A stretch of 64,000 bases of DNA from Mycolicibacter kumamotonensis. GTDB lineage: Bacteria; Actinomycetota; Actinomycetes; Mycobacteriales; Mycobacteriaceae. How positions within the stretch are numbered: the stretch's first letter is position 1; the number at the start of each line of letters is the position of its first letter. The notes beneath the pieces are model-generated. The model had not been told where the DNA came from. It did not search any database and was given only the letters and a program-made list of their open reading frames with translations. The translations under genes and the position numbers were made by a program. The stretch covers positions 1 through 64,000 of the forward strand of contig NZ_MVHU01000024.1 in NCBI RefSeq assembly GCF_002086285.1. Direction: 5' to 3'. Below are positions 54,805 through 63,765 of this stretch, one piece after another.

Positions 54805-55454
54805 CACATCCTGCCGTGCCGGCGGCGCGCTGGGGAGCCTTCGAGATAGGCCGCCAAGGCATTGGTCAGACCGCGCCGTGCCTCCTCGAGGTCGGCATAG
54901 GAGCCCAGCTGACGCTCGGAGACCAGCCCGCGCATGGCACCCGGGATGAGGGCGGCCACCTCCCGCACCCGCTGCGGGTCGACCTCCAGGTCGGCGAACG
55001 CGCTATAACAGGTCTGCAGCCAGCTTCTGCCCCAGGAGAACAGCTCCGCCGCGGTGCGCGGGTACAGCCGTTCCAGCTCGTGGTGGTCGCGGGGGAGGGC
55101 GGCCCGCAGGTTCTCGATGGCCCGGGAATCCTGCGACGCCAGCCCGTGATAGAGGGTGTCGATGATCGCGGCAACCCGATCCCGTAGCGGGGCATCCTTT
55201 TTCAGCTCGGCGAACGCCGATATAGTCGCGTCCCGCCGCTCGGCGGTCCGGTGCAGCACCGCCGCCCAGAAGCCGTCGACGTCGCCGAACTGATATTGCA
55301 CCGCGCCCCAGGTGGCGCCGCTCTCCTTGGCGATCCGGCTCGCCGACACCGCGCCCGGGTCGCCGGTGGCCAGCGAGCGCACCGCCGCGTCCAGCATCGC
55401 CTCGCGGGTCGCTTGCCCGCGCTTGTTGCTGCGCCGCGGTGCTGGTTGCGTCAT
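54804..55454 (-). CDS. TetR-family regulator
   Basis: This 216-aa protein has an N-terminal HTH: GQATREAMLDAAVRSLATGDPGAVSASRIAKESGATWGAVQYQFGDVDGFWAAVLH. Ligand domain unassigned. It is divergent from a Rieske oxygenase operon, with a candidate inverted repeat between them, and is co-transcribed with the antiporter. Arrangement suggests control of the oxygenase operon and of its own transcription. Confidence 0.88.
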   Translation of the reverse strand: MTQPAPRRSNKRGQATREAMLDAAVRSLATGDPGAVSASRIAKESGATWGAVQYQFGDVDGFWAAVLHRTAERRDATISAFAELKKDAPLRDRVAAIIDTLYHGLASQDSRAIENLRAALPRDHHELERLYPRTAAELFSWGRSWLQTCYSAFADLEVDPQRVREVAALIPGAMRGLVSERQLGSYADLEEARRGLTNALAAYLEGSPARRRHGRM

Positions 55455-55477
55455 CCCAGGAATCCTAGCAACATTTC

Positions 55478-55493
55478 CATAGTACCCCCTATG
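55478..55493. promoter_or_regulatory. Inverted repeat between tetR and the Rieske oxygenase gene
   Basis: CATAG-TACCCC-CTATG, with 5-bp perfect arms, lies 24 bases upstream of the tetR start and about 70 bases upstream of the oxygenase start. It is a plausible TetR operator, but the arms are short. Confidence 0.4.
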
Positions 55494-55561
55494 ATTCTGT
55501 TGTCGGGCGAACTATGCTGCGGAAGTCGGCCCGCTCGCGACCATGGAGAGGACACGCACGC

Positions 55562-56593
55562 ATGGCTAAACCGCCGCTGTCGATGAAGCCGACCGGCTGG
55601 TTTCAGGTCGCCTGGTCCGACGAGATCGGTGTCGGCGAGGTGCACACCATGAAGTACTTCGGACAGGAGATGGTCGCCTGGCGCGCCGAGTCCGGGCAGC
55701 TCACCGTGATGAACGCCTACTGCGAGCACCTCGGCGCGCACCTGGGCTACGGCGGCACCGTCTGCGGCGAAGTGCTGCAGTGCCCCTTCCACGGCTGGCA
55801 GTGGAACTCTCAGGGGCGCAACGTCTGTATTCCCTACCAGGACAAGCCCAACCGGGGCCGGCGGATCCGCACCTACCCGGTGATCGAACGCAACGAGTCG
55901 GTCTACATCTGGCACGACGTACACGGGCGAGAGCCGTACTTCGACCCGCCGGACGTGTTCGCCGGCTTCGACGACCGCACGGCGGCCGACTACTACCCGC
56001 AGCAGCGGCTCTACCGGCAGACCCTCGAAATGCACCCGCAGTACGTCCTGGAGAACGGCGTGGATTTCGCGCACTTCAAATACGTGCACGGCACGCCGAT
56101 CGTGCCGGTGTTCACCCGCCACGACTTCGCCGAGCCGGTGTCCTACGTCGATTTCACCATCACCTTCGAAGGCGATGACGGCCAGAAGATCGAGGACGTC
56201 AACAGCGGTGTCGAGGCCATCAACGGCGGCTTGGGCATCGCGGTGACCAAGAGCTGGGGCATGATCGACAACCGCACCATCTCGGCGATCACGCCCGTCG
56301 ACGATTCCACCTCCGATGTCCGCTTCATGGTCTACATCGGCCGCACACCAGCCGGCGATCCGGTGCGCGCCGAGGCCAGGGCCGCCGAATTCGGTCGCGA
56401 AGTGATCCGGCAGTTCGAACAGGACATCCACATCTGGTCGCATCAGCGCTATTCGGATCCGCCGGCGCTGGCCACCGCCGAATACTCCGGCTTCACCGCA
56501 ATCCGCCAGTGGGCCAAACAGTTCTACCCCGACGGCATCGGAGGCAGTGCCGCCGAAGTCTATGCAGCGACCCAGAAAGGCTCCTCCGCATGA
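55562..56593 (+). CDS. Rieske [2Fe-2S] oxygenase (KshA-like terminal oxygenase)
   Basis: This 343-aa protein has the Rieske cluster ligands in YCEHLGAHLGYGG and VLQCPFHGWQWNSQG (CxH...CxxH). The mononuclear iron site is in ENGVDFAHFKYVHG (two His). The size and layout match 3-ketosteroid 9-alpha-hydroxylase-type oxygenases, but the steroid substrate is not proven. An electron-transfer reductase is not encoded nearby. The stop overlaps the DapB-like gene's start as ATGA, so the two act together. A TetR gene is divergent. Confidence 0.88.
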   Translation: MAKPPLSMKPTGWFQVAWSDEIGVGEVHTMKYFGQEMVAWRAESGQLTVMNAYCEHLGAHLGYGGTVCGEVLQCPFHGWQWNSQGRNVCIPYQDKPNRGRRIRTYPVIERNESVYIWHDVHGREPYFDPPDVFAGFDDRTAADYYPQQRLYRQTLEMHPQYVLENGVDFAHFKYVHGTPIVPVFTRHDFAEPVSYVDFTITFEGDDGQKIEDVNSGVEAINGGLGIAVTKSWGMIDNRTISAITPVDDSTSDVRFMVYIGRTPAGDPVRAEARAAEFGREVIRQFEQDIHIWSHQRYSDPPALATAEYSGFTAIRQWAKQFYPDGIGGSAAEVYAATQKGSSA

Positions 56594-57678
56594 CCGCGTC
56601 CACCACCCCGATCCGCGTGTTCCAGGTCGCCACCGGCAACGTCGGCACCGAGATGATCAAACGGATCGCCGCGCGTCCCGATCTGGAGCTCGTTGGTGTG
56701 CACTGCTATTCGCCGGAGAAGGTGGGTAAGGACACCGGTGAGCTGGTCGGCATCGCACCCAACGGGGTGAAGGCGACCGGCAGCATCGAGGAGATCATCG
56801 CCGCCAAACCGGACGTGCTGACCTTCCACGGGGTGTTCCCCGACGAAGATCTCTACGTCCAGGTTCTCGAGGCGGGCATCAACATCGTCACCACCGCCGA
56901 CTGGATCACCGGCTGGCACCGCGACCACAACCACCCGCACCGGTCCGGAAAGCCGGTGACGCAGCTGCTCTCCGAGGCCTGCGCCAAGGGTGGCGCGACG
57001 TTCTACGGGACCGGGATGAACCCGGGCCTCAATCAGATCCTGGGCGTGGTGGCCGCGGCCGATGTCGCCGAGATCGAGAACGTCACCACCATCGAATCGG
57101 TCGATGTGTCGTGTCATCACTCCAAGGAGACCTGGATCGAGGTCGGCTACGGCCAGCCGGCCGATGATCCGGAGATCCCGGCCAAGCTGGAGAAGTTCAC
57201 CCGCGTCTTCGCCGACAGTGTGTTGATGATGGCGGACTGCTTCGACCTGACCCTCGACGAGGTCACCTTCAGCTACGAGCTGGGCGTCTGCACCAAGGAC
57301 GTCGACCTGGGCTGGTACACCCTGCCGAAAGGATCGTTGGGCGGCAACTACATCAAATACCAGGGCATGGTCGACGGGGTGCCACGTGTGGAGACGCACC
57401 TGGAATGGCAGATGACCCCGCACACCGAACCGAACTGGAAGATCAAGGGCTGCTACCTCACTCGGGTGACCGGCGATCCGTGCGTCTACAACAAGCACAT
57501 GATCTTGCCGAAACCCGGTGTGGACCTGTCCAACCCTGACAACTTCGCCTCGATCGGCATGACCGTTACCGGCTTGCCCGCCCTGAATGCGATCCGATCC
57601 GTGGTGGCCGCCCCGCCGGGGTTACTGACCAGTGCCGACCTGCCGTTGCGGGGGTTCGCGGGACGATTCCGGGTGTAA
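56590..57678 (+). CDS. DapB-like NAD(P)H-dependent oxidoreductase
   Basis: This 362-aa protein has an N-terminal Rossmann motif VFQVATGNVGTEMIKRIAARPDLELVGVHCYSPEKVGKDTGEL, as in dihydrodipicolinate-reductase-like and 2,4-diaminopentanoate-dehydrogenase-like enzymes of actinobacteria. DVLTFHGVFPDEDLYVQVLEAGINIVTTADWITGW and GTGMNPGLNQILGVV follow. The coupled Rieske oxygenase suggests it oxidises or reduces the hydroxylated product, possibly a steroid- or lipid-derived compound (inference). Confidence 0.85.
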   Translation: MTASTTPIRVFQVATGNVGTEMIKRIAARPDLELVGVHCYSPEKVGKDTGELVGIAPNGVKATGSIEEIIAAKPDVLTFHGVFPDEDLYVQVLEAGINIVTTADWITGWHRDHNHPHRSGKPVTQLLSEACAKGGATFYGTGMNPGLNQILGVVAAADVAEIENVTTIESVDVSCHHSKETWIEVGYGQPADDPEIPAKLEKFTRVFADSVLMMADCFDLTLDEVTFSYELGVCTKDVDLGWYTLPKGSLGGNYIKYQGMVDGVPRVETHLEWQMTPHTEPNWKIKGCYLTRVTGDPCVYNKHMILPKPGVDLSNPDNFASIGMTVTGLPALNAIRSVVAAPPGLLTSADLPLRGFAGRFRV

Positions 57679-57698
57679 CGGACCCGACGGTGCAGCGG

Positions 57699-58442
57699 CT
57701 ACGGGCTGGCCGGTGTACCCGCCGAACCGCCCGACGCCGACGAATCGGGGGCCTCGGCCGGAAGCGGTGTGCCCGAGCTGCCTTCGGGCAGTGGGGTGCC
57801 GGAGCTGCCGGCCGGAGGCGCGGCCGGGCCCGGGCTGGCCGGGCGGGACGCCGGGCCTCGAGCCGGTGCGGGAGCCCGGTGGCTGTTGCCGCCGTTGGCC
57901 GGAGCCTGCGACGCCGAGCCGCCGGCGGGAGCCTGCGGTGCCGGTGCGGCCGGCCGGGCCTGCGGTGCCGGCGCGACCCACCGGATCAGATCGGCGCCGC
58001 CGGCCTGATAGACCAGGCTGTTCGGGGCGTCGCCGGTGACATCGAAATAGACTTTGCCGCTGGTCTTCTGGCCCTGAGTGAGCCCGGTCGGCACGATGCC
58101 CTGCGGGGTGGGCACCGTGAAAAGGGACTGATAATTCTGGCCGCTGGCCGAACGGGCGCTGAGGTTGGCGACGATCGGGAAGACGGTGCCCTGGATCGCC
58201 TCGTCGGTGGCGGTGGCCTCCCACAGGGTGCCCTGCGGCTGGTACGGGATGGCATCGGCGCTGGGCCGCAGGTCGTTGACCGTCCACCCGTGCACCCCCG
58301 GCCCTTCGGGCAACGTGCCCTGCGTACCGATCGGCTGGGTGGCCGGGGCCGGGTCGGGCTCGTCCGCGGCGGCGATCCCGGTGCCAAATGCGCCGGCGGC
58401 GGCCAGCGCTCCCGTTGCCAAGACGGTCGAGATGGGCTTCAT
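57699..58442 (-). CDS. MPT63-family (DUF1942) secreted protein with low-complexity tail, paralogue 1
   Basis: This 247-aa protein has a signal peptide (ISTVLATGALAAAGAFGTGIAAA). Residues ~35-155 are an MPT63-type immunoglobulin-like domain: QPIGTQGTL, VHGWTVNDLRPSADAIPYQPQGTLWEATATDEAIQGTVFPIVANLSARSASGQNY, KTSGKVYFDVTGDAPNSLVY. The C-terminal ~90 residues are Pro/Ala/Gly/Ser-rich with SSGTPLPEG and SSGTPLPAEAP repeats, an extension absent from M. tuberculosis MPT63 (159 aa as I recall). GAGGAG is upstream of the ATG. A larger paralogue lies immediately upstream on the same strand. Confidence 0.88.
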   Translation of the reverse strand: MKPISTVLATGALAAAGAFGTGIAAADEPDPAPATQPIGTQGTLPEGPGVHGWTVNDLRPSADAIPYQPQGTLWEATATDEAIQGTVFPIVANLSARSASGQNYQSLFTVPTPQGIVPTGLTQGQKTSGKVYFDVTGDAPNSLVYQAGGADLIRWVAPAPQARPAAPAPQAPAGGSASQAPANGGNSHRAPAPARGPASRPASPGPAAPPAGSSGTPLPEGSSGTPLPAEAPDSSASGGSAGTPASP

Positions 58443-58594
58443 GGGTTTAGCTCCTCGGTTCGGTGGCACGGCGGTGATTGGTACTCAAGTACTGAATCGT
58501 AACGGCCCGGCAGTCGGGCCGCCGCGAAACGAGTCCGGCCCGACCCCGCAGGAGCGAGGCCGGGCCGGACCGACGAGCGACAGCGCGCCCGGTG

Positions 58595-59611
58595 CTAGCC
58601 GGTCACGTTGCTTGCGCCGCCAGCCGCCGAGGGGGCCGGCGTGCCCTGGTTGCCGGCCGGAACGGTCGAGTTGCCGCCCTCGGTGCCCTGCGGGTTCGCC
58701 GGAGCCGTGCCTTCCGAGCCGCCCGTGGTAGCGCCCGGGGCCTCCGCCGGAAGCGGCGTGCCGGAGCTGCCGGCCGCCGCCGGGGTGCTGTCGGTACCGC
58801 CGGAGTTGGCGGGGGCCGAGGCCTCCGGGGTGCCCGCAGAGGTCGGAGCCTCCGAGCCGCTGGCCGCTGCCGGCGTGCCCTCGGTGCCGTTCGCGCCCGC
58901 CGGGGTGCCGTCGGCCTCGGCCGGCAGCGGGGTGCCCTGGCTGCCCGAGGCGAGCGGGGTGCCCTGGCTGCCGGTCGCACCCGGGGTGCTGCTGCTGCCG
59001 GTGGTCTGGTTGTCGGCCGGCGCCGGGGTGCTCTGGGTACCCGACTGGGCCGGCTTCTGGCTGGCGGCCCCGGCGTTGGGCTGCGAACCGGCCGCCGGGG
59101 TCGACGAACCGCCGCCGCTCGGGGCGGGCGGAGCGGCCGGGGTCCAGACCAGCTGGTCCTTGCCTGCGAACTGGTAGACCGCGCTGTTGGGCGCGTCGCC
59201 GGTGACGTCGAAGTACACCTTGCCGCTGGTCTTCTCACCCTGCGCCAGGTTGGAGGGGTTCACGCCCTGCGGGGTGGCCACCCCGAACAAGGCGGGGTAG
59301 GTCTGGCCGCTGGGGGAACGGGCGCCGAGGTTGGCGATCACCGGGGTGACGTTGCCCTGGATGGCCACGTCGGTGGCGGTGGCCTCCCACAGGGTGCCGC
59401 GCGGCTGGTAGGGAATCGCGTCGGTGCTGGGCCGCAGGTCGCTGACGGTCCAACCCTGGATGACCCCACCGTTCTCCACGGTGCCTTGGGTGCCGATCGG
59501 TTGGGTCGTCGCAGCGACGTCACCGGCGTCCGCGCCGGCGGTCGCGAGGCTGACGGCTCCGGCTGCGGCCAGCGCTCCGGCCGCGGCCACGGCAGTAGTG
59601 ATCAACTTCAT
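58595..59611 (-). CDS. MPT63-family secreted protein with long repetitive tail, paralogue 2
   Basis: This 338-aa protein has a signal peptide (LITTAVAAAGALAAAGAVSLATAGADA), then an MPT63-type domain to residue ~155 very similar to paralogue 1 (TTQPIGTQGTV, GWTVSDLRPSTDAIPYQPRGTLWEATATD, KTSGKVYFDVTGDAPNSAVY). A 180-residue tail has recurring GSQGTPLPAEA, GTEGTPAAASG and SSGTPLPAEAPG units, Thr/Pro/Ser-rich and likely glycosylated (inference from composition). GAGGAG precedes the ATG. The two genes are a tandem duplication, 152 bases apart. Confidence 0.88.
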   Translation of the reverse strand: MKLITTAVAAAGALAAAGAVSLATAGADAGDVAATTQPIGTQGTVENGGVIQGWTVSDLRPSTDAIPYQPRGTLWEATATDVAIQGNVTPVIANLGARSPSGQTYPALFGVATPQGVNPSNLAQGEKTSGKVYFDVTGDAPNSAVYQFAGKDQLVWTPAAPPAPSGGGSSTPAAGSQPNAGAASQKPAQSGTQSTPAPADNQTTGSSSTPGATGSQGTPLASGSQGTPLPAEADGTPAGANGTEGTPAAASGSEAPTSAGTPEASAPANSGGTDSTPAAAGSSGTPLPAEAPGATTGGSEGTAPANPQGTEGGNSTVPAGNQGTPAPSAAGGASNVTG

Positions 59612-59751
59612 AGTTGGATGACTCCTCGGTTCGACTGGATCTCGGGGGTGGTGCAATCCAGATCGCAAATCCTAACGGATTTGACACCGACGTTTGGTGA
59701 CGTCTCAGGGATGCGTCGCAACCAATCAGCTGCACCGGCAGCGGACGGCGA

Positions 59752-61509
59752 TCAGGAATGCGAGCTCCACCAGGTGTAGAGCTGCTCCAGCGACGGTGCG
59801 CTGTGCTCGCTGCGCAAATGGGCGATCACCCGGTTGGCGTCGTTGGTCCAGACCAGAGTGGGGGAACCCTGGCGCATGCCGCAGAGCAGCATCCCGCTCG
59901 GTTTGGCCGGGGTGGCGGTCCGGTGCCAGGCGCCCGGCGACTGGATCCGGCCCGGGCAGATGAGGACGGTCGTGTCATGCACGGTGTTGTCGAAGGCCAG
60001 GCGCAACGCGCCGGCGTCCGGGAACAGCGAGTAGGTCGCCGAGGGCGGGCCGTCCACGTCCACGTTGCGACCGCAGGTCACTTCGGCGATGGCGCCACCT
60101 TTCGGGGTGGCCGGCGTGCAGGTGTCCTGCGGATAACCCGGGGGCAGCAGCTTGAGCAGCCGCGCCTGGGCTTCGGCGGAGGACATCGACGACGCGGGTC
60201 CGCTCGCCGCCGAGACGGACCCCGTGTCGTCGGTGTCGGCGGCCAGCTCGTCTGAACCCGACCGGTTCGTCATCCAGGCGATCAGCCCGACGACCACGGC
60301 CAGCGCCGCCCCAAGGCGGAGCAATTGCTTGCGGCGACCGGGATCGCCATACCCCGGCATCGGCCGCGGGGAGCTGAACCAGTCGTCATCGGGGGTGGAG
60401 ACGCGCGGGATGCTCGACTGCGGGGCCGGGGGCACGGCGGCGGGTTCGGGCGGGGGAGCCGATTCGGTGTCTGCGGCGGTGACGGGCGGTTCGGCCGGTC
60501 GCTGCGGGGGCGCAGGGGTCACCGGAGGCACCGGGGCGGGCGCGACCGGCGACTTCGGCTGCTCGGCGGGAGCCACCTGCGCAGTCGGCGGCGCGCTCGG
60601 CTTCGGCTGTTCGATCAGCGGCGGGGTGGCCTGCTGACTGGCCTCGTAGATGTGCAGGGTCCGGTGCTGGTCGGGGGCGCTCAAGGCCTGATAGGCCGCG
60701 GTGGCCAGTTCGGCGGCGCTGGCGTAGCGCTCCCGCGGATCCTTGGCCATGCCTTTGGCGATCACCGCGTCAAAGGTGGGTGGGATCGTCGAGCCGGCCT
60801 GACTGGGCCGCGGGATCGGCTTCGTCAGATGAGCGTTGGCCAGCATCTTGACGCTGTCGGCCCGGTAGGGCGGTGAACCCGTCAGGCACTGGTAGAGCAC
60901 GCACGCCAGCGAGTAGATGTCGACGGCGGGGCCGAAGTCACCGCCGGAGAAGAGCTCCGGTGCCGAGTACTTCCAGCGGGCGCCCGCGTGCTCGGCGTCG
61001 GCCGCGTTCGCCCCGGGCGCACCGGCGATCCCGAAGTCCACCAGGTAGATGAAGTCATCGGCGGTCAGCAGGATGTTGCGCGGTTTCACTCCGCGGTGGA
61101 TCACCCCGGCGGCGTGGGCGGCGTCCAGCGCCGCGGCGGCCTGCCAGACGATGTTTACCGCCCGCGACGGGGGCAGCACCCCGGTCCGCTTCAACAGCGC
61201 GGACAGGTCGTCGCCCCGCACCAGCGGCATGTCGATGAACACTTCGCCGTCCAGCTCGCCGTAGTCGCGGACCGGGACCACGTGCGGCTCCTGCACCCGC
61301 CCGACGGTCAGCGCCTCCCGCTGCAACCACTCGCGGAAAGCCGGATCCCGGCCCAGCGACGGTGCGAGCAGTTTGAGCGCGGCGGTGCGGTCCTTCTGCG
61401 TGTCGACGGCCTCATAGACCTCGCCGGTGGGGCCGCGTCCCAGCAGGCGTTTGAGGAGATAGCGCCCAACTCGTGACCCAGCCCGCGTACCCGGCGCGGT
61501 CTCGCTCAT
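59752..61509 (-). CDS. Transmembrane Ser/Thr kinase-like protein lacking the catalytic Asp (pseudokinase candidate)
   Basis: This 585-aa Hanks-type kinase domain (residues ~10-275) has a P-loop LLGRGPTGEVYEA, the conserved Lys in RTAALKLLAP and VDFGIAG (DFG). The catalytic loop reads VIHRGVKPRNILL where HRDxKxxN is expected; the Gly codon is at 61090-61092. The activation segment (AGAPGANAADAEHAGARWKYSAPE) has no Thr, the usual autophosphorylation residue. A Pro/Ala-rich linker (~290-390) leads to one membrane helix (LLRLGAALAVVVGLIAWM, ~400-418) and an extracytoplasmic domain with four Cys. ATG 61509 has GAGGAG at the right spacing; ATG 61512 is the alternative. Confidence 0.85.
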   Translation of the reverse strand: MSETAPGTRAGSRVGRYLLKRLLGRGPTGEVYEAVDTQKDRTAALKLLAPSLGRDPAFREWLQREALTVGRVQEPHVVPVRDYGELDGEVFIDMPLVRGDDLSALLKRTGVLPPSRAVNIVWQAAAALDAAHAAGVIHRGVKPRNILLTADDFIYLVDFGIAGAPGANAADAEHAGARWKYSAPELFSGGDFGPAVDIYSLACVLYQCLTGSPPYRADSVKMLANAHLTKPIPRPSQAGSTIPPTFDAVIAKGMAKDPRERYASAAELATAAYQALSAPDQHRTLHIYEASQQATPPLIEQPKPSAPPTAQVAPAEQPKSPVAPAPVPPVTPAPPQRPAEPPVTAADTESAPPPEPAAVPPAPQSSIPRVSTPDDDWFSSPRPMPGYGDPGRRKQLLRLGAALAVVVGLIAWMTNRSGSDELAADTDDTGSVSAASGPASSMSSAEAQARLLKLLPPGYPQDTCTPATPKGGAIAEVTCGRNVDVDGPPSATYSLFPDAGALRLAFDNTVHDTTVLICPGRIQSPGAWHRTATPAKPSGMLLCGMRQGSPTLVWTNDANRVIAHLRSEHSAPSLEQLYTWWSSHS

Positions 61510-61652
61510 CATCGCTCCTCAAGTCAGACCCGTGAACACCGATCACCGAACCGGCGGCCCAGACGACATTGCCGTCCATGATTTCATCATCGAACCGGTC
61601 GGCTATCAGCCGGTCGAGCCAACCCGGCCCGAATCCGGGGCAGCTTCCCAGG

Positions 61653-62765
61653 TCAGCGACCGGTCAGGTTGCTGATCGTCATGATCTCCAGGTTGCGATA
61701 CGCGCGGCCGGTGGGCTGAACCAGATCGTGGAACCACAGCTCCGGCGCCGAGGTGTAGGGCCTGTCCCAGGAGTCCCACGGCAGGTAGGTCTGCGTTCTC
61801 CCGGCGACGAAGCCCCAGTTGTAGGCGCCCACGTTGTGACGCTTCATGATCGGCAGAATCCCGTCGATGGTGTTGCCCTTGGTGCGCGCCAGGTACTCGG
61901 TGCACATGATCGGCCGGCCCAGCGGCGCGAGCTCGGCGATCCGTTCACTGAACATCGCCGGCTTGTCATAGGAGTGGAACGTGATGATGTCGGAGTTGTT
62001 GAGCTGGGTGTTGACGATCGTGCTGCCCTGCCGCGAGCCCTCCCAGATCCCACTGGTCAGCGGCTGACGGGCATCGACTGCCCGGGCCCAGTTGAACACC
62101 TGGGGAAGCAGGTCGCTGATGAGGTCGAGCTTGTCGGATCGTTCGACGCTGCTGTACTCGCGGGCCATGTTGTCCGGCTCGTTCCACAAGTCCCAGGCCA
62201 GAACCCGTTCGTCGTACCGGAATTGGGTCATCACGCCGGTGACGTAGTCATACAGGGTGCGGTAGTAGTTGCGGTCGCCGAGCCGCTCGGCGCCGGGGCT
62301 CTGCACCCAGCGGGAGTTGTGGATGCCGGGTCGTGGCGCGGCCTGCGGCCCGGCCTTGGGGTGCGGGTCCCAGCAGGAGTCGAACAGCACGAACATCGGC
62401 TTGATGCGGCGGCGTGCGGCGACGGAGACGAACTGGGCCAGCCGGTACTGAAAGCCCTTGCGGTCGGCCGCCCACAGCTGGTCGTGCAGGAAGACCCGCA
62501 CGGTGTTGAATCCGGCCGACCGGGCCCACCCCAGCTCGGCATCGATGCGGCGCAGGTCGAAGGTTCCGGGCTGAAACATCTCGAGCTGGTTGACGGCGGT
62601 AGAGGTGATGTAGTTGGAGCCGACGGGCCAGCCCTGCGCCTGATACCAGCGGTTGGCGCGGTCGATCGACCATCGGCCGGGATCCGCGCCCGCTCGCGGG
62701 ATCCCGCTCAGCGCAGGACCCGCTGCCAACAGCAGCGGCAGCCCCAGCGCCGTTCGACGTTTCAC
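61653..62765 (-). CDS. Secreted GH5-like (clan-A) glycoside hydrolase
   Basis: This 370-aa protein has an N-terminal RR-containing signal (MKRRTALGLPLLLAAGPAL, Tat-like). The TIM-barrel glycosidase domain has the acid/base Glu in AWDLWNEPDNM (residue ~197) and the nucleophile Glu in IMCTEYLART (~290), plus GFNTVRVFLHDQLW and SDIITFHSYDKP. The substrate (xylan, mannan or another beta-glycan) cannot be told. The GTG start is the only start before the signal peptide. It is divergent from the SDR gene. Confidence 0.85.
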   Translation of the reverse strand: MKRRTALGLPLLLAAGPALSGIPRAGADPGRWSIDRANRWYQAQGWPVGSNYITSTAVNQLEMFQPGTFDLRRIDAELGWARSAGFNTVRVFLHDQLWAADRKGFQYRLAQFVSVAARRRIKPMFVLFDSCWDPHPKAGPQAAPRPGIHNSRWVQSPGAERLGDRNYYRTLYDYVTGVMTQFRYDERVLAWDLWNEPDNMAREYSSVERSDKLDLISDLLPQVFNWARAVDARQPLTSGIWEGSRQGSTIVNTQLNNSDIITFHSYDKPAMFSERIAELAPLGRPIMCTEYLARTKGNTIDGILPIMKRHNVGAYNWGFVAGRTQTYLPWDSWDRPYTSAPELWFHDLVQPTGRAYRNLEIMTISNLTGR

Positions 62766-62914
62766 GATGTGACCATAGCGTCCGGGACCCCTGTCGGGGT
62801 GGTTGAACGCTCGGCCTGTCGCGGGACAAATCGGGCACGCGTACCAGGGGTGACGGCGGCCACCTAGACTGCACCGATACCTTCACTCCGATTCGCGTGG
62901 GCGGGAGGCCGGCT

Positions 62915-63751
62915 GTGTCGCAGCACCTGCAGGACAAGGTCGTCGTCATCACCGGCGCCGGCGGCGGATTCGGCAAGCTCATTGCTGAGAAGTGCGCCGC
63001 CGGAGGCGCCCGCGTGGTCGGTGTGGACATCGGCGAGGCGAATCTCGCCGACGTGTTCGACGGGATCCGCGCGGCCGGACATTCCGGCACCTACCAGGTG
63101 GCCGACGTCACCGAGATGGAGCAGATGAAGGCCGCTGTCGGGCATGCGGTGCAGACCTTCGGTGCGGTGGACGTCATCGTCAACAACGCCGGCGTCATGC
63201 CGCTGGCCTACTTCGCCGACCATGAGCTGGCCTGGCAGAAATGGCACCGCGCGATCGACATCAACATCAAGGGCGTGGTGAACGGGATCTCGGCCGTCTA
63301 CGACCAGATGATCGAGCAGGGCCGGGGCCATGTCGTCAACATCTCGTCGATCTACGGCAACGCCGGCGTCGCGGGTGCCGGGGTCTACAGCGCGACCAAG
63401 GCCGCGGTCACCGTGCTGTCGGACTCGCTGCGCAGCGAGGCCAAGGGAAAGATCAAGGTGACCACCGTCAAACCGACCGGGGTGCTGGGCACCAACCTGG
63501 CCGGCGGCGTGGTCAACGGCGAGGCGATCATGGGCATCGTCGGCGCCCGCGGTGAGAGCTTCATGCAGTCCCTCACCGCGTTCGCCAACGGCACCCTGAC
63601 GGCCGAGCAGACCGACATCGACTCGGTGAAATACTGGCTGATCACCCCCGACGATCTGGCCGACGCCGTCGTCCACGTCATCGACCAGCCGTGGGGCATC
63701 AGCATCAGTGACATCACCGTGCGGGCGAGCGGCGAAGACTACCTCTACTGA
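62915..63751 (+). CDS. Short-chain dehydrogenase/reductase
   Basis: This 278-aa classical SDR has the nucleotide motif VVITGAGGGFGKLIAEK (TGxxxGxG), the Asp in VGVDIGE favouring NAD(H), NNAGV, NISSIYG (catalytic Ser) and GVYSATKAAVTVLS (Tyr-x3-Lys). The GTG start has GGGAGG 6 bases upstream, and a TAGACT -10 is at 62865-62870. It is followed 15 bases downstream by an acyl-CoA synthetase gene, suggesting a lipid or steroid catabolic operon that continues past the window. Confidence 0.93.
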   Translation: MSQHLQDKVVVITGAGGGFGKLIAEKCAAGGARVVGVDIGEANLADVFDGIRAAGHSGTYQVADVTEMEQMKAAVGHAVQTFGAVDVIVNNAGVMPLAYFADHELAWQKWHRAIDINIKGVVNGISAVYDQMIEQGRGHVVNISSIYGNAGVAGAGVYSATKAAVTVLSDSLRSEAKGKIKVTTVKPTGVLGTNLAGGVVNGEAIMGIVGARGESFMQSLTAFANGTLTAEQTDIDSVKYWLITPDDLADAVVHVIDQPWGISISDITVRASGEDYLY

Positions 63752-63765
63752 CCGGGAGCGGCCCT

